Below, in pieces: positions 51,570 to 63,964 of a stretch of DNA of 64,000 bases. Position 1 is the first letter of the stretch. Every line of letters starts with the position of its first letter. Position numbers and translations under genes: made by a program. The notes beneath the pieces are model-generated. The model made no database searches. It saw only the letters and a list, made by a program, of their open reading frames with translations, and was not told where the DNA came from. Origin of the DNA: Amoebidium appalachense (taxonomy: Eukaryota > Ichthyosporea); contig CAVNZM010000011.1 of assembly GCA_963693365.1 (NCBI GenBank), positions 4,588,001 to 4,652,000 on the forward strand. The letters run 5' to 3'.

Positions 51570-53564
51570 AAAGTACTTTGAACAGGAAGGGCTGTACCAG
51601 GATGAGTTCGACTTTGTGTGGGTGGGTGGGGCTGGAGGGACGGGGGGATGGGGGAGGGGGGGGGGGGGGGATGAGGGGGAAGGTTGACCTGTCACAATGT
51701 CTTTGTGCTCTTATTAATTTCTCCTTATTAGGGGTGGAGGAGGGAGGGAGGGAGTGGGGGGGGGGGGGGGGGGGGGGGATGAGGGAAGGTTGACATGTGT
51801 GTTTTTGTGATCTTCTTAGTTTCTCCTTTTTAGGGGTGGAGGAGGGAAAGGAGGGGTGAGCGGGGCGGGAGGGGGGGCGGCAACAAAAACGATGGAATCC
51901 TGTATGGGGGGGAAGGGGGGATGAGGGGGAAGGTTGACGTCGACCTGTGTGTCTTTGTGCTCTTCTTATTTTCTCCTTTTTCGGGGGGGGAGGGGGTTAC
52001 AAGGTGGGATTTGTTTGTGGGAGGAGGGGGGGGGGGGGGTTAGGGGGAATGTCTTTGTGCTCTTCTTGCCTTCTCCCTTTTGGGAGTGGGGTGTCCCACA
52101 AGCCCAGAAAGTTTTTTTTTTTTTGTTTTGTTTTTTTTTTTTTGGGGGGGGGGGGGGGGCTGCTCTGAATCAAATCTTACATGTTAAGTTGAATCTTTTT
52201 CAGCCTGGGCGGCATTGATATGAGCTATGTATATATCTGGAAGGGCATCGTATGTTGAGCTGACTTCTCTCATGTGACCTAATATATAGTCTTGAGGTTT
52301 AGTTTGGCAACTCTATTTATTACATTGCCCCTTCTCGAATTTTCTAGTCTCCCTAGAAATGGAAGCCACCAGTACATTCTTTTTTGCTTCCATACGTGCA
52401 AACCATGATTAACCCTGCCTCTCGATATATATTGCAAAATCTGTTTTGTGTTGTTTGGTTGTGAATATACACTTTGATGTTCTTTGACGGACGATTTCTA
52501 AACCCCCTCTTGATATTTGCAGGAATACAGTTGCAGCATTAGGTCATGGGCCCCCACCCCTCCCCAAACCCTACGCGTCGACCGCCCGATCAGGCAGCGG
52601 CTCCCACCCCAGCCCTCCCTTGAGTCCCTCCCTTCACCAAGCAACAACCCCCCCAAACACCCACCTACCAAGCGAAGGGGGACCCCCAGCCATTCCAAAA
52701 CCATACACATCCACCCAGCCTGGCAGTGCACGTCCATCCAGCGGTTCGCACGAGCCTCCTCAGAGCCCCCCCGTGAGTCCATCGCCGTTTAGAACAGCGC
52801 TCCCCAACATTCTTTCACGGAACGTAGCCGCGATAAAGTCGACCATGCAGGACGCGATACCTAGTGCGGCTATACAGAGCTCCCTGGCAGCGGCGCTAAT
52901 TTCAATCTCAAGCGGCACATCAACGCTGTTCACGCCAACACAAACCCCGCCTCCTCCTCCCCCTCCTCCTCCTCCCCCTTCCGGATCGATATCCCCAGTC
53001 CCGCGCACGTCCTTTGTCAAACTAAGCACGATTTCGTTCGCCGTGCCTGACGTACACATGCAAAACGTTGTTCCAAACAATAACCACGCCCCTCTTTCTT
53101 CCCCCTCCTCCATCACAAGCATGGTTTCCGCTGGTTCTAGGGGAGCGTCCACTGTAGACCTTTTCCAGAACAACGCCAGCCCATTGGGGTCGCATGATAA
53201 CACCAGAGTCGACGTCCTTGGGTCCACAACGTCCCTTCTCACTGACGCTACCCAACAAATATGCCCGGACTCTTCAGAAGTATCTGCACCTGAGTTACAA
53301 GAATTATGCAACAAAACACCATCTCTCGCACCTACCAACGCAGAAACGCACAACACAGAAACCAACGAAAACGCGACGGGTGAAACTCATTCGGTTTCTT
53401 GTTCTCATGATGAGCACACGCCATCACAGATGCCTCGTCCAAAATTGCCAACATGTATCCCGTGGCCAGAAAATGTGGAGTTTCAAGGCGTGATTAGGGG
53501 GTGCGAGATGCGCATTCAAGCACTAAAGCACGAAATATCAGTTCTAGAGAACATTTTTAGATGA
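50301..53564 (+). CDS. Unrecognised Pro/Ser/Thr-rich protein with short coiled ends
   Basis: Three exons give 528 residues: 50301-50378, 50707-51173, 52523-53564 (TGA). Exon 1 (MSGTIEREPQTTADAQ...) ends AAG|GCAAGT, a textbook GC-AG donor; with it the phase to exon 2 fits exactly. The second intron is GT-AG (ACCAA|GTAAGT, TTTGCAG|GAATAC) and also phase-consistent. Residues ~46-81 (KQHEEAFKQQTTAVAELDSE...) and the last ~30 (VIRGCEMRIQALKHEISVLE...) look helical/coiled. Between them lies low-complexity sequence with an internal ~44-residue repeat (PPLPKPYAST / PAIPKPYTST), eleven consecutive Pro at ~324-334, and many SPS/PPxP motifs that could bind SH3 or WW domains. I recognise no family; a scaffold role is only a guess. 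Exon 1 is the least certain part. Confidence 0.75.
51290..51323. repeat. G homopolymer in second intron of the Pro-rich gene
   Basis: First of several G-runs in this intron (also 51535-51567, 51757-51778, 52143-52159), mixed with repeated TCTTTGTGCTCTTCTT segments. Confidence 0.9.
51680..52080. repeat. Degenerate tandem repeat of GATGAGGG...CTTATT units
   Basis: A unit running GATGAGGGGGAAGGTTGAC, then TGTCTTTGTGCTCTTCTTATT, then TTCTCCTT, then a G-rich part recurs about four times at 51671, 51779, 51920 and 52045. Confidence 0.7.
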
Positions 53565-54104
53565 ACAGGATGAAATACTCAAACGTTCACTCCTCGATTT
53601 TGTGATATTATTTTGTTTAAATTTTTTACCAGTCAGCAACTTCTAAGATAGGCAATGGTTAATCGGTCCTCGATCATGTGATGCTATATTTTATTTTTAA
53701 CTTTACCAGTAAGCAACGTCTCAGATAGTTCATGGTAAGTCGAATTCAAGTTGAGGCACACTCAGCGATTGCTGCAGGCAGTCTAATTGATTTGAATCTG
53801 ATGCATAACTTATCATCCTATGTCCATGTACCTGATACAACGCTGAGGGGATTAGCCGAGCAACTACTATTAAACCACACCCATACCTGAAGAGTGGTCC
53901 CTGTACCTCGAGTAAACAGCGTAAACCCCCCCCCCCCCCCCACACACACACACCTCACTCTGACCACAGTGTTTATTTGTTAGGTGCATATCCATATGAA
54001 CACATCACTCTATCATACTAAGCGACGATGCATGTGATGCCCCCCCCCCCCCCCCCCCACCCCCACACACAAAAAAAAAAATGGTGGTGGTGGTGGCGGT
54101 GGTG

Positions 54105-54136
<32 letters not shown>

Positions 54137-54247
54137 GGGGGGGGGGAGGGGAGGGGGGCATGTCTGTGGGTGCAGCCGGAAAATGATTGCCAAAGGGTCG
54201 CCCGTGACAAGAACCGTTGAACTGGCTTCCCAATTGCAGGGGTAAGC

Positions 54248-54287
<40 letters not shown>

Positions 54288-54930
54288 ACCCAACACACAC
54301 ACACACTTTTTGTTTTGCTTTGCTGTTGTTTGTTGTTTACGGGCCGGGGGGAAGGGAGGAGGGGGCAGGGGGGAGGTGGGGAGGGAGGTAGGTAGGGGGG
54401 GGGGGGGGGGGGAGGGGGGTGGGGGAGGAGGAGGGGGGGGGGGAGGGGTGTTTCCCATAGCGCATTAATTATGTGTGCTTGCCTTGTCCTTGTTCAGAAA
54501 TTTTTATTTCAGCGTGGTTTGGATAACAATCAATAAAAAAATGGATTGTTGTGCATTCTGCTTGGAAGGAAGCCCCGGGTCACACACACTTCAACGCACA
54601 GCACACACCAACAAATTTAAATACTGCATATCGTGCTACAGAGCACGCTAACGATTACATTGCAGTATAACACGCAAAATACATGTGCGCATACAATACA
54701 CAGATGCCACACAAGCGTGCAATCGCACAACCAATAATCCCGACGTGTATTTTTCTTGCACTCAAATGCGCACCTGCATGCGCAGGCGCGACCACACACA
54801 CACCGTGCAGCACACATGCGCGCGCAGTGGCACACATTCTCACGCACGCACGCACACACGCACGCACGCATACATGCAGGCACGCACGCACCCACGCACG
54901 AAAGAAACTCGATGGCTTCGCCACATCGTA

Positions 54931-54936
54931 TACACA

Positions 54937-54984
<48 letters not shown>

Positions 54985-54992
54985 CACACGCA

Positions 54993-55023
<31 letters not shown>

Positions 55024-55043
55024 GCACACACGCACGCACGCAC
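54931..55043. repeat. (GCAC)n tetranucleotide microsatellite
   Basis: Mostly ACGC/GCAC units with CACA interruptions; similar short arrays at 54840-54899. Confidence 0.95.
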
Positions 55044-55325
55044 GTGGGTGTGCACCCCACTGTCATATGATCATGCATCCACCTGCGTACAACATGCACA
55101 CACCGAAAAAAAATTCTATTTACCGCATTTATAGGTTGTGCACATGAACTCTGTGTATCGACATCGCTCCCCTTCCCCTCCCCCTTTCCTGGAAATTTTT
55201 ACCCCCCCCCCTCCCTCCCCCCCCCCCCCCCCCCCCCCCCTCTCCCAGTAGGCCTAGCGTGGATTCGCATTCATTGTATGCACCTGACCTGAGAAACTTC
55301 TTCTGCAGATATATCGCAGTGGATT

Positions 55326-55370
55326 GAACGTTTAATAATGACAGACAACCCCCCCCCCCCCCCCCCCCCC
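55326..55370 (+). repeat. R2: short unique sequence joined to poly(C), copy 1
   Basis: GAACGTTTAATAATGACAGA continues into CAA and a 20-base C-run; the same 25 bases followed by poly(C) recur at 56249. Confidence 0.8.
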
Positions 55371-56199
55371 TTGTTATTTTGTGTGGGTAAACGGAGAAGC
55401 AGAGTGCACAGATGGGTGTTATGATATACACAACACACAGACACACAGGAAAAACACAACCGGAGCGGTGGAACGGTTTCTGAGACGACTTGAAATGTTT
55501 TCAACTGCTTGATATTTATTTCAAGATGAAGTCCTTTGTATACGCAGAGATGGGAGCCGACAAATGCTAAGCCAATCAAAAGAACGAAAACTATGAGGGC
55601 AAATAAATCTGCTAAGCCAATCAAAAGGACGAAAACGATGAGGTGTAGCAAATAAATCGAAATACCTGTCGACACATAGAAGATAAATCGTAATCTTCTA
55701 ATGAAAGCACGGAAACATTTACTCAAGCTAAATAAATGAAACCACTTATATATCTATTAGTTCACAACATATATTTATACATGTTCCTAATATTAAACAC
55801 GATTAAATATAAGTACTCCTAATAGCTGGGGAACATAGAGCAATTCTACGTCGTGGGAAAAGAAGGAAAAGGAATGAGGATAGAAAGGAATGGAATGAGA
55901 AAGGAATCGAGTGGAATAAAGGAGGAATGTAGGTTTCTATATTTGGGGAAATTAAACGAGATCTGATTGGACAACTATCGGACACGAAGCGCACCATGTA
56001 AATTTAGTAAAAGACGCAAACAACATTAGATGTAAGTGGGCCAAGTGGCTCGGTGTGTACACAAATCAACGATATCTGTGCACACGGAAACGGGAAAGAA
56101 AGAAAGGAAAAAGGGATAAGGAAACGAACAACAACAAACTAATAAACATATGTATAACTCAACTTCTAAGTTCTTGCGTTATCCATGTGTAGATGACAG

Positions 56200-56275
56200 T
56201 TCATTGAAAAGGCGAGCGTGGGGGGGAAAGGGGGGAAGGAGGGGAGGGGAACGTTTAATAATGACAGACAACCCC

Positions 56276-56317
<42 letters not shown>

Positions 56318-56379
56318 ACCTCCCCTCCCCACCTCCCCTCCTCCCTCCCCTTCCCCCCCACGCTCGCCTTTTCAATGAA
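56200..56379. repeat. Large inverted repeat around R2 copy 2
   Basis: The 21-base arm starting TTCATTGAAAAGGCGAGC (56200-56220) is repeated in perfect inversion at 56359-56379, and the G-rich/C-rich inner flanks extend the pairing. The loop contains GAACGTTTAATAATGACAGA (56249-56268) and a 40-base C-run. Confidence 0.85.
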
Positions 56380-57525
56380 CACTGTAGTTTGAAAATAATT
56401 CCCCTGTTTGTTTTTTGCTCGCCACATTTTTTTTTTTTCCTTTCTTTTTTTTCTTTTTTGCACCGATCAATGCTGTTGTGTGCTCTATTTTTTTCGCACC
56501 AGTAGTGATACTGCATCTATTGAACCTTGCCCCCCCCCCCCCCTCCCCCCCTCCCCCCCCCCCTTTTCCCCTCGCCTCCCCCCTCCCCCCTCCCTCCTCC
56601 CCTCTCTCGGGTGCTCCTAATGTTCTTTTTCGCTTAGCTTCGAGTAGCGGGCCCCAGTGAGCCACAAAAACACGATTCTTCGACCACCAACCAAGAGTGG
56701 CCCGTGTTTACTTCTCACAAATATATTGACAGCACTATTCCTCCCCCTTCCCTTCCCCCCCCCCCCCCCCCCCCCCCCCCCCCACCTTCAGTTTCTCCCC
56801 CCTCACCCGTCCCCCACTTTGGTCATCCCCTCCCCCCTCCCCCCCCACTTTGGTAAAACAATCCCCCCTCCCCCCCTTTTGGTTTTTCTGCCCCACCCAC
56901 CCCCACCCCCCACCCCACCCCCCTCCCCGGCAACTCATTATAATGGATTGACAACGAGAAGCAAACCGTTCAAAACCCGAAGCACAGGGGACTAACACCG
57001 ACACTTGGGCCTCTTTTTATATAGGTGTGAATCCGGCGACAAGACCTAATTATGTACACAGTTCTTGCATATGTACACAACTGTTGCACTGTACATCATG
57101 TACACTCGTTTACAAACTCCGGGGTCATAATCAGTGACATTCCTCTAAGTTCATGGTAGCTCAATAGTCTACACGCCGGAGTCTCTTTATATATTACACC
57201 ATGGCGAGGTATTTCTATACTTGATTTCATATGTATAATACTGTGTTGAAATAAACCCTGTAATACCAAGCTCTATCGTTACTTCCTTCCGCGGAGTGTT
57301 GCCCGACTCAAAACTGGAAAACACCTGAGCCTCTAACCATAAAATATATGTGATAATTTTCCCAATTTTGACTAAATACGATACAGAACATACAGGCATC
57401 CAATATTCGCCAGTACAGGCATCCATGTTCACCCTACTCGTTACAACATGACCATATAATCCCATAGGTTGCTATACTCTTAACCAGCTTGACACTTATA
57501 CATTTTTAAAGTTGATTTAACGAAT

Positions 57526-58200
57526 TTATGTGATTGACTGGTGCCTGTGGGCCACCAAACTATCGCCCTTAGCAACCGCCTGCAGGACTTCCTCGGGGAG
57601 ATCGGGAATCGACGCCTTTCTGCGATTTCTCTTCCTGATCTGATTGGTGAATGTGTTGGGGCGGGGAGATCTATGCATTCTTTCATATAGCCCGCACGCA
57701 TTGCAGAGTGTCTCCCCTCCGCTTCCGTCCCGGCGCCGCCACATTGTGGTTTCTGCATTATGACAGGTGTTAGGTTTACTGAGAGCACTTTTGTTTTTCT
57801 GCACTTCTGCTCTTTTTTCTATTACAAGTTTGGTGCCTCTCTCGAGCCCCCTCCGTCCCTCTCTCCATCCATTTATCCATCCATCCCTTTCCCCTCTCCC
57901 AACCCTACCAATCCGCGCCCCTCTCCTCCCCCCCCCCCCCCCGGCCCCACAAACACACACACATTCCACTTCCACCTCCCTCCCTCCGTCCGTGCATTAC
58001 TACATCCCTTTTTCTTTCCTCCAGCCCCCCTCCCCAACTTTCTCTGACTTTTCCTTCTCTCCCTCTCCCTCTCTTTCCCTCTCCCTCTCCCTCTCCCTCT
58101 CCCTCCCCCGCGCCACTCCTATTTCTCTGTCCCTTTCTAACTCCCCCTCTCCCTCTCTCACTGTCCCCCCTCCTCTCTCTCCCTTTTCCCCCCTTCCCCT

Positions 58201-58247
<47 letters not shown>

Positions 58248-60195
58248 TCCCCTCCCCCCTTCCCCCTTCCCCTGTCCCCTCTCCTCTCTCACTCCACCCT
58301 CCATCCATCTCTCTCGAGCTCCCTCCCCAACTTCTTCCATCGCTTACCCCATCTCTCCTCCCCTCCACCCCATTCCCCCCCACCTCCCCGCCCCCTCTCT
58401 CTTTCCTTTTCCACCTCTCACAAAATTTGTGCGGCTGCGCAATATCCAGAAGGGGGGACGAAAAAAGTATTTGTGTGTACGCCAGAGGTTGAATTTCAGG
58501 GTATTTGTTTTGGAGGCTTGCACGTGAGGCGGGGGCACCCCTCGATATTTTTGAGCCACGAATGAAAAGATGTTTGTTGTGTGAGGGAGGGAGGGCGGGG
58601 GGGGGGGGGGGGGGGGCACGTCGGGGAGCAAGGCTAATTAACGTTTCCTTTTTTTTTTTTTTCACTTTGCAGCCCAACGCTTTCGAGTGTTCTTATGGCG
58701 TGCCCATAACTTCATGCGTGCACATGCCATTTGTTTTCTAATCCCTCAAACGTTACACATAGGTGTGTTACGACACGATCTATAACACAGTTTTGCAAAT
58801 GCCGTTTGTGGTGGTGATGGTGGTGTTGGGTGGGTAAGTACAGGGGGGAGAGGGAGTGGGGGCATTGGTGCTCCGTGTGGGGGAGGGGGGGGGGGGGGGA
58901 GGGGAGGGGGGGGGAGGGGGGGGGGGGGGGGGGGGGGGGGGAGGGATACCTGTAGTCATGCAGTTTGAGCACACACGCGAATTGGCCTGCCACGATTTCC
59001 GACGGCTGGGTGGGCCCACAACCATATTCGAGGGCAGGGCCACAGGAATGGTGTAGCTCACTGCGTTGGGCGAGCCAGCGGAGGTAAGGCGCGGCGCTTT
59101 TTGGGCCAATCGCGGCTGGGGTTTTATAGCCACATTTGGGCTGTTGGTTGTCGAGGACGGTTTCAGTATGCCCCCGCCGCTGTTACCGTTTGCGGGGAAA
59201 TTACCAAATTCCATCGCACCTTTAGCTGGGGCCCACGAGTGTCGTCTCTGATTGATAAGCAACTCGCTTTGATTGGGTTTGGGCGTCAGATCATTTACAT
59301 TGTTCCCCGCAAACGTTCTGGGGGTTAATAAGTTGGAAACCACTGTCGCGCCGACGTCGGGGCTAGAGGGAGGGGTAGACTGCATCAAATTGTTCTCAGG
59401 CGAGAGCGAACCAGAGTGAATGCTCGAGCCGGTTTCCACCCCCTCCGCAATGCTGGGTGCAGGATGTAGCTGTAGGGGCCATATCCCCGGCATGGAACTA
59501 TAATAGGAAAGTGGTTGGAGGCTGTGTCGCCGTTGGTTTATGAGGTTGCCCCCACCAACAATACTATTGTCGCCTCCGCCTGGTGTCATCCTACTCGTGC
59601 GGATTTCTGGAGCCGAAGCGCGCTGCCTACCCGCCCACCCAAACTCACTGTGTGGTGCAAATGGAAGGCCTTGCCCTTGGCTAAAGTTTCCTGCCACGGC
59701 CGGATGGGAAAAAATATACGTGTCGCCCCTTAGGCTGCTCATATTACTGATGGTACTGTGTGCATATCTCGCGGGCTCGGCGGCTGGGGCAAACTGGCGT
59801 GGGTGTCCTGAATTTTGACCCATTGCAATAAAGTCATTGCACGCATTTGCCATGTTGTCTACGTCGCCGTAAATAGAATCCGCACTGTGGCCGCAACCAT
59901 TGGCGAGATTTTCACCGCACACGTTTGGACTTGAACAGTTTGGAATCGCGAAAGTGTTATTGTCCGCCAATGAATTTCCTGAAATCATAATTTGCGCGAG
60001 AATTTCATCAATTTTCAAGTCGTCGTCGCCCATGGTTTCATTGTTGAAGGTTGGCGGGTACATGGGGTCAAGCGGATTAAAACATGTTGAGGACATGCTA
60101 CCTATGTTGCTCATGTTGTCAAAGGTGGCGTTGTCAGGTTGTGGACTGGACGTAACGTATTGGTGCATCAGAGATGCCGGGATTTGTGTTTCCAT
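57526..60195 (-). CDS. GATA-type zinc-finger transcription factor
   Basis: Nuclear DNA-binding protein of 490 residues in two exons: 60195-58950 and 57752-57526 (TAA). The intron splits the finger. Joined, it reads CSNC-MTTETTMWRRR...GGETL-CNAC with zinc ligands C409, C412, C432 and C435, then GLYERMHRSPRPNTF and the basic tail IRKRNRRKAS. Spacing is CxxC-x19-CxxC, two residues longer than the usual animal/fungal x17, with the extra residues in the WRRRDGSGGETL turn. The long N-terminal region is Asn/Ser/Pro-rich and disordered, with an acidic DDDLKIDEILAQI stretch (~57-69) and two LINQRRHS motifs plus RRKS that resemble basophilic-kinase sites. The ATG at 60195 is the first in frame and gives an uninterrupted 415-codon exon. 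The intron begins GTATCCCTCCCCCC. Target genes cannot be inferred. Confidence 0.93.
58201..58245. repeat. C homopolymer in GATA intron
   Basis: About 45 C inside a CT-rich intron; on the coding strand it is a G-run, opposite to the oligo(C) near the donor (58872-58945 on the plus strand is G-rich). Confidence 0.9.
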
Positions 60196-62341
60196 GTTTC
60201 ACACGATAGGCGTGATTATTCTGCGATAAGTACTATACCGTAGTGTTTGTGGTGATTGCACTAAAGCCGCATTTGGAGTTGGTTACCGAGCTGCATAAGT
60301 AGAGACTCACACTTGTGAGAGTACAGAGACATGAAAAATCAAAAACCCAAAACTGTCCTGTGCATGTGGCGGCTCTGTATCCCCTATCAATGAACTATGA
60401 ATGAAGTCGACGTCTTGGACAATCTGTCTAGTCTTGAAAAAACTTGAGGTTCTGGGCAAAAAAGAAAGCTGTGGTAGAGTGTGGCAATTACCTGTCGTGT
60501 ATTGAAAAGTCCTCGTTCCCAACAACAGGTTTGGCACCCCAAATACTTCAACTTGTACAAGGGGTATGCCACGACTGTTAACAGGATTTGATGCAGCCCG
60601 CAGATTATAAACGCGATGCTGTGGTTTTGCTTTGGTTTTCCGAGTAGTGTTATTATAATTGAAACAAAACACTAGCACAAAAACGAAAACTGAATGAGAA
60701 ATCAGTATGCTGTATCTGTCATTGAATATAATTTCACTAGAAAAGAGATGGTTTCACAGTGTGCACGGACCATGCATGGGTTGTGGTTGCTGCTGTGGTA
60801 CTCTGTAGACACCACACGTTCACATGCCACCTACTGCCTAACTACGCACACTCCTCCTGTGGCTGTAAATTTGCCTAATATTCTCTTTATGCCACTGTTG
60901 AGGTGGTGGTAAGGTGACGTGTGAGAACTGCTGACAAACGAACAGGCCTTCTTCATCCTCAAGCCCAGGCCGGCTGCTCGGCAACTCTGATACGCCGCTG
61001 TAGCTCTGGCAACATGCCAGGAGCCGCCCCATGCCTATTGGTTGCATTTGTCATGGCTGAACCAATCATATAGCTGGATCTTGGCTTAGATCTGTAACAG
61101 CTGGACAGAGTTTGCGATTGGTCGGGGGGCCTTGTGGTTGCACGTTGGAGTGGAAGTCTTGTTTGCTGTTCTTACATGTTATCCAACACCGATTCCATCG
61201 CGAAGATAACGAAAATATGATTAGCAACACTTAGAAGATCTGCAGTTAGAGCCAATAATCCAATACTTGCATGCCTGAATAGGCCATGGAACATCGGGTT
61301 TCGAACCCCGGCCCGCGCTACGCATGTGCTGTGTCACCATACTCAGAGCTGCGTATAGTATACTGTTGACATCATCACAAAACGTACGCAATGCATTTCC
61401 ACGTGTGCAAGTCCGACGCCTTTTGGGAAGCTCAGTGCGTGACACGGTGACTCGGAGGGATCTGATCGATGACCAAGTTCTTCCTTATTATTATCCGATC
61501 AGATCATTAATATTGCATCGATGGTCAGATGATCCCCAATAATCTTGGTCGCCGTGCCAGCAGATCTAGAACATATTCGTGAACATCACACACCGTGACA
61601 CGCAAATCTCTCTGGCTGGCTAGTAATGTCGCTCATTTTCTTCAAATTGTTGTGCATTTCTGCTGTTCGAGTATAGCACGACGGGCTCTTTCTGGTTGCG
61701 TATACTGACCAGGCTTTCCCAGCTGCAGAATGGAACAGGCATTTCAAAACACCGAAATTTTGTATATCAAATTTAGGATAATCTTTCGAATATCCGTCTA
61801 CTGTAGGCTCCGTATTGTAAGAATCGATTCCTGTGCCATGTTCGGACGGGACCAGGTGTGTGTGCCGCACAGTACTGCCTCAGCCGCCTGCCACCCTTGC
61901 AGACATCAGATCTTTTCGGCGAACAGTGGGAGATTCCGGAACGTAGCAATTGGCTACATATCATGACTCTATAGGAATGGCATGATCAGATCTATCATGT
62001 TGATAGCCTATTGGTGTTCAATTAGGCTGAGCCAAAGCCGGGTCACTGTGTGACTGAGCCAAACCGTCTGAGACTGAGCCGCGGGCCCGCGGGCCGCGGC
62101 CCAGCCGGACCGTTCTACAGCACATCATCACATGTGTGTGTGTGTGTGTGTGCATGTGCACAGAGCTGGTGCGGTGAGTTAGAATATTTGTGTGCCATGT
62201 GTGCACTCTCCGTGTACATATGTTTGCGTACATATGTGTATTATGCTCCCAGAAGCTATGTACGTGCAGAACTTTGCGGCACGAATCAATGATCAGACTG
62301 TCTGGCCCGGTCACCGCACGGAGGCACCTGTTCAGTGAGCC

Positions 62342-62377
62342 CACGGCCCTCTGAACACCCTGTGTCAGAGGGCCGTG
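62342..62377. repeat. GC-rich hairpin related to the 15.1/17.4 kb sequences
   Basis: CACGGCCCTCTGA (62342-62354) and TCAGAGGGCCGTG (62365-62377) form a perfect 13-bp stem, extendable by CAC/GTG with a single bulged base. GGCCCTCTGAACAC is shared with 15138-15151. Confidence 0.75.
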
Positions 62378-63484
62378 ATAGGCGCGCAATCATGATCATG
62401 ATCCGCTCAGGCCGACAGCCCGACCGTCGCTCAGTGCAAGTGTGAATGTCACTGACTGCATTTTCTCCCTATTCCTACTAATACTGAAGTCGATGCCGCC
62501 GTCTCAATTTGATGATAACCGAAAACCGGGTGTGCTGGTGCATGCATGTACACACGCGTGGGCCGTCCTTGTTTTGAATTCAGACAACTCCGAGGACCCA
62601 TGCTGCGCGCATGCGCAGAAATAACACACCACGTGCAAGATGTGGTTCATTGAGGTGCGTGGAGACTGCAGGTGCGTGGCGTTTAGAGGTGCTTCGGGAA
62701 CAGTGGGGCTACAGCCTGGGGGCTGGGGCTAGGCCCGAGGGGCGCGCGCGGGTAAACGTGTGCATGGGCATGCGATAGTCGAGCAAATTGCAATGCAAGG
62801 TATTGATAATCGATTGGGTGTACACATGGGCATGGTGGACAAATATCTATTGGCAAATATGTCGAATAGATCCAGCCTGCAGTTCGCAAGTGACTGCCGA
62901 TCTGTGTGCCGGACAACACACTGGTGCAGCTGAGACGACTCCCAGACGGGATTGCGTGCTGACAGTGACTGTCTTAAAAAGATAATGTACAGCCTGTGCT
63001 GTCAATTGACGGTTTAGTAAGTGAGCAGCTTCGATGGTGGTGAACCTGTGTAAGAAAAAACGGCACAATGGTGTGCATGATAGACGGGACAACTATCATC
63101 CCAATGTAAACACGCTCAAATCGTTGCCTGTACCTTAACAATACATGCACTGCTGGATTCTCAAAGTGTCTTCAGGCAGGGAAGTTTGAAGGCGGCTGTT
63201 GCACACATGTGGGGGTCATCACATACGTAGACGTGATTTTTTTTGGCTGTGTGCACTCGCAGAATGGGCCCGGGCCTGTGCCTTGCCTACGGGCAAAAGT
63301 CATTGGCTCGATAGCATCCTGCCGCGTGGATTTGTGCCGAGGAATGGGAACAGCACGGGCATCTGGCTATCTGAGGAGTCGAATGGACAAAGCTTGAAGT
63401 TGAAAATGGGAAAGGGCTGCAGGAGGAGGGGAAGGGAGGGAGCTTGAGAGGTAAGGGGCCCCCGGGGGGGTGGGGTGGGGGGAA

Positions 63485-63549
<65 letters not shown>
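63485..63549. repeat. 65-base G homopolymer
   Basis: Longest pure G-run in the window. Confidence 0.92.
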
Positions 63550-63554
<5 letters not shown>

Positions 63555-63919
63555 AGCTGGAAATCCATATATATAGCCATATACTGCTGGATATGAAATC
63601 AGCGTCCCCTTCCTCCTGATTCTTCTTGCGCTCTCACCTCATACCCCCCTTCCCCCCTCCCCCCCTTATGCTTTCTCCCCTGCCCTTGGGCCCCTGTACC
63701 CAAAACAACCTCACGAGCTACTGTAGGCCACCACTATTAACACTATTTCGGTATGTATGTCATCACTAACTCTTTTTTGCGTGTGTACGTGTGCGGATGT
63801 GACTGTATGTTTTGTGTGTACTTGCAGTGATCGCACCGAGGGCCTGTGCAGTGTGCGTGGGTGATGGTGTGGGTTTTGTACGGTGTGTGGTGTGTTTGTG
63901 AGTGTGAGTGTGTGAGTGT

Positions 63920-63964
<45 letters not shown>

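Larger units (their letters stand above)
53565..57525. other. Intergenic region between Pro-rich and GATA genes
   Basis: C-runs at 53927-53940, 54040-54059 and 54249-54287; G-runs 54397-54455; (GCAC)n 54931-55043; plain AT-rich sequence 55.4-56.2 kb; a large inverted repeat 56200-56379; T-, C- and CT-rich DNA to 56.93 kb; plain sequence to 57.5 kb. No gene is supported. Confidence 0.6.

Noticed and set aside
61285-61320. tRNA-like T-arm (GGTTTCGAACCCC) near 61.3 kb
   Set aside because: No matching acceptor stem, A box or cloverleaf on either strand; the stem mispairs after three bases.
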